A stretch of 64,000 bases of DNA, taken from assembly GCF_003014735.1 (NCBI RefSeq), contig NZ_PYAX01000007.1:434001-498000 (forward strand). The letters are read 5' to 3'. Under the pieces are notes generated by a model. The model saw only the letters and a list, made by a program, of their open reading frames with translations, searched no databases and was not told where the DNA came from. Origin of the DNA: Saccharothrix carnea. Lineage in GTDB: Bacteria > Actinomycetota > Actinomycetes > Mycobacteriales > Pseudonocardiaceae. The translations under genes were made by a program, and so were the position numbers. Shown here in pieces: positions 27,003 through 37,595 of the stretch; position 1 is the stretch's first letter, and every line of letters starts with the position of its first letter.

Positions 27003-27094
27003 GCAAGCGTCCCCCGCCGAAGGGGAACCCTTGCTTTGATCCTGCCGGCAAGCACCGACAATCTCCGCGCGACCACAGCGACCTGTGGACAACT
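27003..27094 (+). repeat. Hairpin-DnaA-box element, copy A
   Basis: 22 bp after the hydrolase stop, an imperfect stem (gcaag...tcccc / gggga...cttgc) is followed by tttgatcctgcc, ccgaca 20 bp after the tttgat start, and cctgtggacaact 47 bp after it. tgtggacaa (27084-27092) is a perfect reverse-strand TTGTCCACA, the actinobacterial DnaA-box consensus. Copy B at 31442 has the same parts at the same spacings. The hairpin can act as terminator. Confidence 0.65.
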
Positions 27095-27110
27095 CGGCGC
27101 GGTGGTGATC

Positions 27111-27148
27111 GCCGGTGAGGGCCGCTGTCGGGGGCGGCCCTCACCGGC
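27111..27148. terminator. Perfect 15-bp hairpin terminator
   Basis: gccggtgagggccgc pairs perfectly with its complement across an 8-nt loop. It lies between convergent genes, 70 bp from the TetR stop, and can stop both. Confidence 0.85.
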
Positions 27149-27150
27149 AC

Positions 27151-27196
27151 CGTGCCCAGTCCTGCCTGTGCTCAGTCCTGCACTGTGCTCAGTCCG
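27151..27196. repeat. Short 17-bp tandem repeat
   Basis: ctgtgctcagtcctgca occurs at 27166-27182, again (partly) at 27183-27195 and degenerately before 27166. It sits downstream of the TetR gene between it and the terminator; no function is apparent. Confidence 0.5.
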
Positions 27197-27217
27197 GTCC
27201 GGCTCTCAGCGCTGCCC

Positions 27218-27865
27218 TCAGTGCTGAAGCGGGAAGCCGCCGCCGATGCCCCGCCAGGCGAGGTTCGAGATCAGGGCGACCGCGTCTTCCTTCGCCAGCT
27301 TCCGGTCGTCGGCGAGCCAGGAACGTGCCGTGACCTGCGACAACCCCACCAGGCCGACGGCCAGCAGCCGGGCGCGGTGCTCGTCCAGGCCCGCGTCGGC
27401 GGTGATGGTGTCGGTGATGGCTTCCACGCTGTCCGTCGTCGCCCGCTCCACCGCGCGCGCCACGGCGGGCTCGCCGCGCAGGTCCGACTCGAACACCATC
27501 CGGAACGCCTGGCCCTCGCCGTCCACGAAGTCGTAGAACGCGGCGACCGCGGCCTTCACCCGCTGCTTGTTGTCCGTCGTGGACGCCAGCGCGCCGCGCA
27601 CGCGGTTCACCAGCTCGTCCACGTGGGACTCCAGCAGCGCCAGGTAGAGCTCGAGCTTGCCGGGGAAGTGCTGGTAGAGGACCGGCTTGCTGACTCCCGC
27701 GCGCTCGGCGATCTCGTCCATCGCGGCGGCGTGGTAGCCGTTGGTCACGAACACGTCCTGCGCCGCGGCCAGCAACTGGGCACGTCGAGCGGTGCGCGGG
27801 AGCCGTACACCCCGCCCCGCAGCGCCGCTGTGGTGCCCGACCGCAGTCTGGGCCGTCTCCGTCAT
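27218..27865 (-). CDS. TetR-family regulator
   Basis: This 215-residue regulator has a clear TetR HTH (TARRAQLLAAAQDVFVTNGY then AERAGVSKPVLYQHFPGKLE) and a helical C-terminal domain. ATG at 27865 follows ggaggc 6 nt upstream. It is divergent from an alpha/beta hydrolase (start 28006), a likely target. Position and strand match Rv3208 of M. tuberculosis by recollection. Confidence 0.88.
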   Translation of the reverse strand: MTETAQTAVGHHSGAAGRGVRLPRTARRAQLLAAAQDVFVTNGYHAAAMDEIAERAGVSKPVLYQHFPGKLELYLALLESHVDELVNRVRGALASTTDNKQRVKAAVAAFYDFVDGEGQAFRMVFESDLRGEPAVARAVERATTDSVEAITDTITADAGLDEHRARLLAVGLVGLSQVTARSWLADDRKLAKEDAVALISNLAWRGIGGGFPLQH

Positions 27866-28005
27866 GGTGCCTCCAGCCAACCAATCACTTCGCGGAACCG
27901 GGAAAGGGGTTGCCCTTCCGGCTCGCCGGCAACCTTACTCGCTGGTAGCAGCGTTCCCGCAAAGCTTCTCGTTTCGTAGGACGCCCGGACAGGCATCCTG
28001 GGGTG

Positions 28006-28989
28006 GTGACCGAGACGCTGGAGGCGCGCAGAACCGCCATCACCCACGTGCCCCTGTCCACCGCGCCGCTACCTCCGCTGGACACAACGATCCAGCCGTG
28101 GCCTGGTGACTACGTCGAGGTCGGCGGGCACCGCATGCACGTCCGCCGCACCGCCGGACCGGCCGACTCCAAGGCCGTCTACGTGCACGGACTCGGTGGC
28201 TCGGCGACCAACTGGACCGACCTCGCCGCGCAGCTGCGCGAGCACGTCGAGGGCCACGCGCTGGACCTGCCCGGGTTCGGCCGCTCGGAGCCGATCGACG
28301 GCTACGACTTCCGGATGGCCACGCACGCGCGGGTGGTCACCGAGTACATCGAGTCGCTCGACGACGGTCCCGTGCACCTGTTCGGCAACTCCATGGGCGG
28401 CGCGATCACGTTGATGGTCGCGGCCTCCCGGCCGGACCTGGTCCGCACGCTGACCCTGGTGTCACCCGCCGTGCCGGACCTGCGGGTGAGCCTGCGCCGG
28501 GTGTCGGACCGGCGGCTGCCGCTGGCGTTCCTGCCGGTCATCGGCCCGCGGGTGCGCGAGCAGCTCGCCACGGTGACGCCGCGTGAGCGGACGCACCAGA
28601 TGCTGCGGCTGTGCTTCGCCGACCCCCGCTCGGTGCCGGCGAACCGGATCGAGCAGAGCGAGGAGGAGTACAGCGAGCGGTCGGCGCAGGCGTGGGCGGG
28701 CAACGCGCTCAGCGCCAGCACGATCGACCTGATCCGGTCGTGGCTGGTGCCGAGGTCGAAGTCGATGTGGCTGCTCCCGCCGAAGATCAGCGCGCCCACG
28801 CTGGTCGTGTGGGGTACCGAGGACCGGCTGGTGAGCGTGCGCAAGGCGCCGCGCGTGGCCCGGCTGATCCCGCGCGGGCGGCTGCTCGTGCTGCCCCGGA
28901 CCGGGCACGTGGCGCAGATGGAACGGCCGGTGTCGGTGGCACGCGCGGTGGTGGGCATGTGGGAGGCGGTCGAGAGGAACCAGTGGTGA
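28006..28989 (+). CDS. Alpha/beta hydrolase
   Basis: This 327-residue hydrolase has VYVHGLGGSATNW (oxyanion), GNSMGG with the nucleophile Ser, GTEDRLV acid and GHVAQME catalytic His. GTG at 28006 is preferred (catcct 6 nt upstream suits a leaderless start); GTG at 28003 is one codon earlier. It is divergent to the TetR gene with 140 bp between and could be its target. Substrate unknown. Confidence 0.85.
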   Translation: MTETLEARRTAITHVPLSTAPLPPLDTTIQPWPGDYVEVGGHRMHVRRTAGPADSKAVYVHGLGGSATNWTDLAAQLREHVEGHALDLPGFGRSEPIDGYDFRMATHARVVTEYIESLDDGPVHLFGNSMGGAITLMVAASRPDLVRTLTLVSPAVPDLRVSLRRVSDRRLPLAFLPVIGPRVREQLATVTPRERTHQMLRLCFADPRSVPANRIEQSEEEYSERSAQAWAGNALSASTIDLIRSWLVPRSKSMWLLPPKISAPTLVVWGTEDRLVSVRKAPRVARLIPRGRLLVLPRTGHVAQMERPVSVARAVVGMWEAVERNQW

Positions 28990-29044
28990 CGCACAGGTCA
29001 CCTGGAATCCGCCATCCGGGTGCGGTTGTGGCACCCTGGTCGCC

Positions 29045-30079
29045 GTGAACCGGACGTCGCAGGGCGCGCGTGACACGGCGCCGTCCCACGATGGTCGGCC
29101 GTTGTCCGAGGACCGCTACCGCCGCGGTACCCGCCGCACCGGCGCGGAGCCGCTGGCCGCGTCTTGGGAACCGACCGGTCACCGGCGTCGCAAGCGGCGC
29201 CGGGGCGTGAAAGGCCTGATCGCGGGGTACGGGTGGCGGATCTACGCCATCCCGGTGCTGCTCGTGCTCACCGCGCTGGTCGTGCTGGACACCGCGGCGC
29301 CGTCGACGATCGCCGGCGGGGAGACGAACCCGGCCGACCCGGGCACCGGCGCGTCCGCACCGCCGACCACCACCGGCCCGCCCGAGGCGACCGAGAAGCC
29401 GCCGGTCGAGATCGACCTGAAGAACTTCCCCACCGCGCAGCTGCCGGACGGGCCGAAGTTCTCCGAGCAGGGCGCGGGCACGTTCGCCGTGATCCCGGGC
29501 ACCACGCAGCCCGCGGGCACGGGCGGCAAGCTCTACCGGTACGCGATCGCCATCGAGGACGGCGTCGAGCCCGCCGACTACAACGGCGACCGCGAGGCGT
29601 TCGCCCGGACGGTCGACGGCATCCTGGCCGACCCGCGCAGCTGGATCGGCACCGGCCAGGTGACCATGCAGCGCGTCGACGCCGAACCGGTCGACTTCAC
29701 CGTGAGCTTGACCACCACCAGCACCACGCACGCCATGTGCGGGTTCCAGATCCAGTTCGAGTCGTCGTGCTGGCACAACCTCTCCAAGCGGGTCGTCATC
29801 AACACCGCGCGGTGGGTGCGCGGCGGCAAGGTCTACGGCAGCGACCTGAGCGCGTACCGGACCTACGCGATCAACCACGAGGTGGGCCACGTGCTGAAGA
29901 ACCCGCACGAGGGCTGCAAGGAGAACGGCAAGGCCGCGCCGGTGATGATGCAGCAGTCGTTCGGCGTGGCCAACGACTACGTCGCCCAGCTCAACTCCGT
30001 CGACTCCTCCAACCGGTACGCGGTGGAGGCCAACGGCCTGGTGTGCACACCCAACCCGTTCCCGGTGGCGCCGCAGTGA
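29045..30079 (+). CDS. DUF3152 membrane-anchored metallopeptidase-like protein
   Basis: This 344-residue protein has a basic N-terminus, one membrane helix (about 65-82), a P/T-rich spacer and a DUF3152 domain. The domain holds INHEVGHVL with the zinc motif HEVGH and a following NPHEGC, like metzincin-type zinc peptidases. It is therefore predicted to be a surface zinc peptidase, which family knowledge allows but does not prove. GTG at 29045 has caccct 7 nt upstream. It matches Rv3207c of M. tuberculosis by neighbourhood and lies just before moeZ. Confidence 0.86.
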   Translation: MNRTSQGARDTAPSHDGRPLSEDRYRRGTRRTGAEPLAASWEPTGHRRRKRRRGVKGLIAGYGWRIYAIPVLLVLTALVVLDTAAPSTIAGGETNPADPGTGASAPPTTTGPPEATEKPPVEIDLKNFPTAQLPDGPKFSEQGAGTFAVIPGTTQPAGTGGKLYRYAIAIEDGVEPADYNGDREAFARTVDGILADPRSWIGTGQVTMQRVDAEPVDFTVSLTTTSTTHAMCGFQIQFESSCWHNLSKRVVINTARWVRGGKVYGSDLSAYRTYAINHEVGHVLKNPHEGCKENGKAAPVMMQQSFGVANDYVAQLNSVDSSNRYAVEANGLVCTPNPFPVAPQ

Positions 30080-30115
30080 CAGTGCCATCGGCGCGACCTC
30101 GCGGCGGGTAGGAGT

Positions 30116-30175
30116 GCCCGGTGACGGGCGCGGAGGTTGCGTCCCGAGCCTTGGGACGACTTCCCATCCGGGAAG
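30116..30175 (+). promoter_or_regulatory. Cluster of three hairpins upstream of moeZ
   Basis: Three short stems follow each other: gcccg/cgggc (30116-30129), gtccc/gggac (30141-30157) and cttccc/gggaag (30160-30175). They lie between the DUF3152 stop and moeZ and may be a terminator followed by a structured moeZ leader. Weak individually. Confidence 0.35.
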
Positions 30176-30236
30176 ACGGACGGGCAGGCTGGTGTTGTCC
30201 GTCGGTACAGGACATGTTTCGTCGAGGAGGACTCAG

Positions 30237-31409
30237 ATGGCGCTTCCGCCGCTCGTGGAGCCCGCAGCGGAGCTGACCAAGGAAGAAGTAGCGCGCTACA
30301 GCCGCCACCTGATCATCCCGGACGTCGGGGTCGACGGGCAGAAGCGGCTGAAGAACGCGAAGGTCCTGGTCGTCGGAGCCGGTGGGCTGGGCAGCCCGGC
30401 CCTGCTCTACCTCGCGGCGGCGGGCGTCGGCACGCTGGGCGTGGTCGACTTCGACGTCGTCGACGAGTCGAACCTCCAGCGCCAGGTCATCCACGGCCAG
30501 TCGGACATCGGCAAGCCGAAGGCCGAGTCGGCGCGGGACTCGGTCGCCGAGATCAACCCGTTCGTGAAGGTGGTGCTGCACCAGACCCACCTGAACTCGG
30601 AGAACGCGCTCGACATCTTCCGCGACTACGACCTCATCCTGGACGGCACGGACAACTTCGCCACCCGGTACCTGGTCAACGACGCGGCCGTGCTGCTGGG
30701 CAAGCCGTACGTGTGGGGCTCGATCTTCCGGTTCGAGGGCCAGGTCAGCGTGTTCTGGGAGGACGCGCCCAACGGCCAGGGCCTGAACTACCGCGACCTC
30801 TACCCCGAGCCGCCGCCGCCCGGCATGGTGCCGTCGTGCGCGGAGGGTGGCGTGCTGGGCGTGCTGTGCGCGTCGATCGGGTCGGTCATGGTGACCGAGG
30901 CGATCAAGCTGCTGACCGGCATCGGCGACCCGCTGCTCGGCCGCCTCATGGTCTACGACGCCCTGGACATGTCCTACCGGACCATCAAGATCCGCAAGGA
31001 CCCGGAGAGCCCGAAGATCACCGAGCTGATCGACTACGAGGCGTTCTGCGGTGTCGTGTCCGACGACGCCCAGCAGGCCGCCGCGGGCAACACGATCACG
31101 CCGCTGGAGCTGAAGCAGAAGCAGGACAGCGGCGAGGACTTCCTGCTGGTGGACGTCCGCGAGCCGCACGAGTACGAGATCGTGAAGATCCCGGGCTCGG
31201 TGCTGATCCCGAAGGACCGCATCCTGTCGGGCGAGGCGTTCGCGGAGCTGCCGCAGGACAAGCAGGTCGTGCTGCACTGCAAGTCGGGCGCGCGCTCGGC
31301 GGAGGCGCTGGCCGTGCTGCACCAGGCCGGGTTCAAGGACGCCGTGCACGTGGGCGGCGGCGTGCTCGCGTGGGCCCGCGAGGTCGACCCCTCGCTGCCG
31401 ACCTACTGA
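30237..31409 (+). CDS. moeZ: Adenylyltransferase/sulfurtransferase MoeZ
   Basis: This 390-residue protein joins a MoeB/ThiF-type adenylyltransferase (GAGGLGSP at 47-54, NLQRQV, DGTDNFATRYL) and a C-terminal rhodanese domain with HCKSGAR, whose Cys carries the persulfide. In M. tuberculosis MoeZ activates CysO and MoaD2 by adenylation and thiocarboxylation, feeding cysteine and molybdopterin synthesis (family knowledge). ATG at 30237 has gaggagg 6 nt upstream. Molybdopterin supply fits the nitrate reductase encoded 1.1 kb downstream, which needs it. Confidence 0.94.
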   Translation: MALPPLVEPAAELTKEEVARYSRHLIIPDVGVDGQKRLKNAKVLVVGAGGLGSPALLYLAAAGVGTLGVVDFDVVDESNLQRQVIHGQSDIGKPKAESARDSVAEINPFVKVVLHQTHLNSENALDIFRDYDLILDGTDNFATRYLVNDAAVLLGKPYVWGSIFRFEGQVSVFWEDAPNGQGLNYRDLYPEPPPPGMVPSCAEGGVLGVLCASIGSVMVTEAIKLLTGIGDPLLGRLMVYDALDMSYRTIKIRKDPESPKITELIDYEAFCGVVSDDAQQAAAGNTITPLELKQKQDSGEDFLLVDVREPHEYEIVKIPGSVLIPKDRILSGEAFAELPQDKQVVLHCKSGARSAEALAVLHQAGFKDAVHVGGGVLAWAREVDPSLPTY

Positions 31410-31441
31410 TCGCCGCCGAGCCGGCTGCGGACCGACGCTTC

Positions 31442-31531
31442 GCAGGGGTCCCCGCCATGGGGACCCCTGCTTTGATTTTGCCAGGTGGGACCGACAGCGG
31501 GCGGTGGGCAGGCGCGGGCCTGTGGACAACT
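31442..31531 (+). repeat. Hairpin-DnaA-box element, copy B
   Basis: 33 bp after the moeZ stop, a perfect 12-bp stem (gcaggggtcccc with complement, loop gccat) is followed by tttgattttgcc, ccgaca 20 bp after the tttgat start, and cctgtggacaact 48 bp after it. tgtggacaa (31521-31529) is again a perfect TTGTCCACA on the reverse strand. It matches copy A at 27003 in organisation. Confidence 0.7.
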
Positions 31532-31663
31532 GGTGTCATAGGTCACAGCCAGCGCGTTCCCGCTGAGACCGCAATAATGCGGTTACGCCGAATGCGTGGA
31601 CACCACGTGTTCGAACCCCTCACGTCCACCAACGCGAGCCCCGCTCCAGGTAGCGTGCCGGCC

Positions 31664-32458
31664 GTGACCACTCCGGAGCCGCCACCGTCGCACGTGCGCG
31701 CCGCGTTCGGCGCGCGCGACGCCGAGCCGGAGCTGATCGACGGCGGCCCGGTGTGGAGGTGCGGCGACGCGGCCATCCGGCCCGCCGGCAAGCCGGCCGA
31801 GGCCACCTGGGTCGCCAAGACCCTCGACGCGCTCGACGTCGAGAACCTGCGCGTCGCCCGCCCTCTGCGTTCCACGGACGGCCGTTACGTCGTCGGCGGC
31901 TGGGCGGCGACCAAGTACCTCTCCGGCCGGGCCGAACCGAGGCACGACGAGGTGGTGGACGTGGCCGTCAAGCTCCACCGCGCCACCGCCGACCTGCCGA
32001 AGCCCCGCTTCCTCGACGCCCGCACCGACCTGTTCGCCACGGCCGACCGCTGCGCGTGGGACGAGGAGAAGGCCGAACTGGACCCCGACCTGGGCGGCCG
32101 GTTGTTCGAGCAGTGCGCGGCCTACCGCAAGCCGGTCACGCTCAAGCCCCAGGTCGTGCACGGCGACCTGTTCGGCACCGTCCTCTTCGCCGGCGACGCG
32201 GCACCCGCGATCATCGACTTCGTCGCCTACTGGCGGCCCGCGCCCTACGGTGCCGCCGTGGTCGTCGTGGACGCCCTGTCCTGGGGTGGCGCGGATCACG
32301 GCCTCCTCCAGCGCTGGTCCCACCTGGACGACTGGCCGCAAATCCTCCTGCGGGCAACCCTGTTCCGCCTCGCAGTCCACGCCCTGCACCCCCGTTCGAG
32401 CAGACAATCTCTCGTCGGGCTGGAGCGAACGGCCGCACTCGTCCTCGATTCCCTGTGA
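31664..32458 (+). CDS. TIGR02569 family protein (aminoglycoside phosphotransferase-like)
   Basis: This 264-residue protein resembles the TIGR02569 family that follows moeB1/moeZ in mycobacteria (Rv3205c). It has a kinase-like, aminoglycoside-phosphotransferase fold: KLHRATAD, VVHGDLFGTVLF (HGD, near the catalytic Asp) and AIIDFVAYWRPAPYG. Several activating residues of true kinases are unusual, so phosphotransfer is not certain. TAGCGT lies 7 nt before GTG at 31664, fitting a leaderless start. Confidence 0.82.
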   Translation: MTTPEPPPSHVRAAFGARDAEPELIDGGPVWRCGDAAIRPAGKPAEATWVAKTLDALDVENLRVARPLRSTDGRYVVGGWAATKYLSGRAEPRHDEVVDVAVKLHRATADLPKPRFLDARTDLFATADRCAWDEEKAELDPDLGGRLFEQCAAYRKPVTLKPQVVHGDLFGTVLFAGDAAPAIIDFVAYWRPAPYGAAVVVVDALSWGGADHGLLQRWSHLDDWPQILLRATLFRLAVHALHPRSSRQSLVGLERTAALVLDSL

Positions 32459-32553
32459 CCTCACCCGCTCCGCGCCAACCACGAGCAGGCAAGTTCGCGT
32501 GGACGAAACAATCCGCGTTCTGTCGTTAACAGCCGCTTCTTACCGTCAGGCTC

Positions 32554-34580
<2,027 letters not shown>

Positions 34581-34584
<4 letters not shown>

Positions 34585-36023
34585 GGAACGTTGTCATCGT
34601 GGGCTACGGCATGGCCGGTGCCCGGTTGGCCGACGAGATCCGCCGCCGCGACCCGAAGGCGGAACGGGTCTCGGTGACCGTGCTGGGCGACGAGGCGCAC
34701 CCCGCGTACAACCGGGTGCTGCTGTCCAGCGTGGTCGCCGGGTCGCTGACACCCGAGGCCGTGCGGCTGCACGACCCGGACTGGGCCCCGAAGCACCACG
34801 TGGACCTGCGGCTGGGCGGGTCGGTCAGCAAGATCGACCGGACCCGGCGGGTGGTGCACGTGGGCGACCAGGAGGTGCCGTACGACTCGCTGGTGCTGGC
34901 CACCGGTGCCCGGTCGTGGGTGCCGCCGACACCGGGGCTGCTCGACGGCAACGGCGTCCTGGCGCCCGGTGCGGTGGCGTTCCGCTCGCTGGACGACTGC
35001 GCCCGGATCGTGGACCACGCCTCGCCGGGGACGCCGGTCGCGGTGCTCGGCGGCGGGCTGCTCGGGCTGGAGGCCGCGCGCGGCCTGGCCGGGCGAGGCT
35101 GCCTGGTCACCGTGGTCCACCCGGTCGGGCACCTGATGGAACGGCAGCTCGACGCGGGCGCGGGCCGGGTGCTGGCGACCACGTTGGAGGGCCTGGGCAT
35201 CGAGTTCCGGCTCGGCGTGCTGGCCACGAAGTACACGCCCGGCGAAGGGCTGGAGCTGAACGACGGCACGCACGTCCCCGCGGACCTGGTCGTCGTGTCG
35301 GCGGGCGTGCGCGCGGAGACGAGCCTCGCCGACGAGGCGGGCATCGAGGTCGACCGGGGCATCCTCGTGGACGACGCGCTGCGCACCTCCGACCCCAGGG
35401 TGCACGCCATCGGCGACTGCGCCCAGCACGTCGGCACGGTGTCCGGCCTGGTCCAGCCCGCGTGGGAGCAGGCCGCCGTGCTGGCCGACCGGCTCACCGG
35501 CGTCGCGCCCGCCGCCCGGTACGCGGGCACCACGGTCGTGACCAGGCTCAAGGCCCGTGACGTCGACCTGGCCGCGTTGGGTGACGTGCACGTGGGCGTC
35601 GACTCGCCCGACGACGAGGTGCTGTGCTTCCAGGACCCGGCCCGCGGCCGGTACGCCAAGCTCGTGCTGCGCGACGACAAGGTCACCGGCGCGATCGTGC
35701 TCGGCGCCCCGGACGCGGCGGCGGCCATCACCCAGCTGTTCGACCGCGGCCTGCCCGCGCCGACGGACAGGCTCGCGCTGCTGCTGGGCCGCGCGCTGCC
35801 CGCCGAGAACGAGGCCAGCCCCGCCGACCTGCCCGCGTCCGCGGTGGTGTGCCGGTGCAACACGGTCAGCAAGGGCCAGCTGGTCAGCGCCTGGCGCGCG
35901 GGCGCCACGACGCTGTCCTCGATCGCCGAGGTCACGCGCGCGAGCACCGGCTGCGGAGGCTGCAAGGACGCGGTGTGCGGGATCGTCGACTGGCTCGCGG
36001 CCTCACAGCCCCAGTCCGCGTGA
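34581..36023 (+). CDS. FAD-dependent reductase with BFD-type [2Fe-2S] domain
   Basis: This 480-residue protein is the FAD/NAD(P)H half of NirB-like enzymes without a siroheme part. Two nucleotide-binding sites are seen (VIVGYGMAGARL near the start and VAVLGGGLLGLEAARG), with TSDPRVHAIGDCAQ for FAD. The last 60 residues are a BFD-like [2Fe-2S] domain, VCRCNTVSKG...TGCGGCKDAVC. ATG overlaps the nasC stop (ATGA). It should pass electrons from NAD(P)H to the nitrate reductase. Confidence 0.9.
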
Positions 36024-36123
36024 TGTGCAGAGGAGTTGCCGCCGACGACACCTGTCCGAACGTCGGGGTAACGGACCGTTCTTAGTGTTCCCGCAACGGG
36101 AAATCGGTGTCCGGGAGGGTCCA

Positions 36124-37476
36124 ATGAGCACGGTGATGGAGACCCAGAGCGTTGCGCCCCAGGCGAAGCGCGGTGGTCGGTGGATCGAGCACTGGGAGCC
36201 GGAAGACCCGTCGTTCTGGGCGGCGACCGGCAAGAAGGTGGCCCGCAAGAACCTGGTCTTCTCCATCCTGGCGGAGAACCTGGGCTTCACGGTGTGGAGC
36301 CTGATGAGCATCGTCGTGGTCAGCCTCGGCTCCGTGGGCTTCAGCTTCAGCGTCGGCCAGACGTTCTGGCTGCTCATCGTGCCGAACCTGGTCGGCGCGG
36401 TGCTGCGCATCCCCTACACGTTCGCGGTGCCGAAGTTCGGCGGGCGCGCGTGGACCACGATCAGCGCCGGCCTGTTGCTGATCCCCACCACCATGCTGGC
36501 GATCGCGGTGAGCAATTCCGGCACGCCGTACTGGTTCTTCCTGCTCACGTCGGCCGCGATGGGCTTCGGCGGCGGCAACTTCTCGTCGTCCATGGCGAAC
36601 ATCTCGTTCTTCTACCCGGAGGGCAAGAAGGGCCTGGCGCTCGGCCTGAACGCGGCGGGCGGCAACCTCGGCGTGGCCATGGTGCAGCTGGTCGTGCCGA
36701 TCATCATCTCCCTGGGCACGGGCATCAACCTGGCCTACGCGGCGCTGTTCTGGATGCCGTTCATCATCGTCGCCTCGGCGTGCGCGTGGTTCCTGATGGA
36801 CAGCCTCACCCAGGCCAAGCCGGACGGCACGTCGTACAAGAAGGCGATGTCGAACAAGCACACGTGGGTGATGTCGTTCCTGTACATCGGCACGTTCGGC
36901 TCGTTCATCGGCTTCTCGTTCGCGTTCCCGTCGCTGATCAAGCTGAGCTTCGTGGACTACAAGAGCTTCGTCGGGCTGGCCTTCCTCGGCGCCCTCATCG
37001 GCTCGGTGAGCAGGCCGTTCGGCGGGTGGCTCGCCGACCGGTTCGGCGGCGCGCGGATGACGATGGCGGTGTTCCTCGGCCTGGCCGCGGGCACGGTCAG
37101 CCTGCTGGTCAGCATCGAGATCCGCAGCTTCGCGCTGTTCTTCGGCTCGTTCATCGCGCTGTTCGTGCTGGCCGGTGTCGGCAACGGCTCGACCTACCGG
37201 ATGATCCCGGCGATCTTCGCCGCGCAGACGGAGGACATGCGTTCGGCCAAGCGGCAGGCAGCCGCCGTGGTCGGCATCGCGGGCGCGATCGGCGCGTTCG
37301 GCGGCGTGCTGGTGAACCTGGTGTTCAAGTTCTCGCTCGAGGGCAGCAAGACCCTCGTGCCCGCGCTCACCGCGTTCCTGGTCTTCTACGGCCTCTGCAT
37401 GGCCACCACGTGGTGGTTCTACATGCGGCGCCGGGTGTTCGCCCGCGTGCCGAGCCTCGCCTACGCCGGTGTGTGA
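36124..37476 (+). CDS. narK: Nitrate/nitrite transporter, NarK/NNP family
   Basis: This 450-residue MFS transporter has about 12 membrane helices and the nitrate signature GFGGGNFSSSMANISFFYP, then GKKGLALGLNAAGGNLG; a second signature GNGSTYRMIP is in the C-half. It moves nitrate (or exchanges it with nitrite) across the inner membrane. ATG at 36124 has gggagg 7 nt upstream. It lies within the nitrate cluster between the FAD protein and nirB. Confidence 0.94.
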   Translation: MSTVMETQSVAPQAKRGGRWIEHWEPEDPSFWAATGKKVARKNLVFSILAENLGFTVWSLMSIVVVSLGSVGFSFSVGQTFWLLIVPNLVGAVLRIPYTFAVPKFGGRAWTTISAGLLLIPTTMLAIAVSNSGTPYWFFLLTSAAMGFGGGNFSSSMANISFFYPEGKKGLALGLNAAGGNLGVAMVQLVVPIIISLGTGINLAYAALFWMPFIIVASACAWFLMDSLTQAKPDGTSYKKAMSNKHTWVMSFLYIGTFGSFIGFSFAFPSLIKLSFVDYKSFVGLAFLGALIGSVSRPFGGWLADRFGGARMTMAVFLGLAAGTVSLLVSIEIRSFALFFGSFIALFVLAGVGNGSTYRMIPAIFAAQTEDMRSAKRQAAAVVGIAGAIGAFGGVLVNLVFKFSLEGSKTLVPALTAFLVFYGLCMATTWWFYMRRRVFARVPSLAYAGV

Positions 37477-37595
37477 CGCACACAACGCTCTGAAGTGCGG
37501 CGTGAGGCTGCTTTAACGCCTGCGCAACATTCGCGACCTTGGCACGACACGGTGCCCGGTGAGCATTGACCCGGGCAGAAGAAGGGATTGGTCCC

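Noticed and set aside
32459-32553. GlnR binding site in front of the nitrate reductase (also before narK and nirB)
   Set aside because: GlnR control is expected for such genes, but no stretch fits gTnAC-n6-GaAAC well enough. A matrix scan would be needed.
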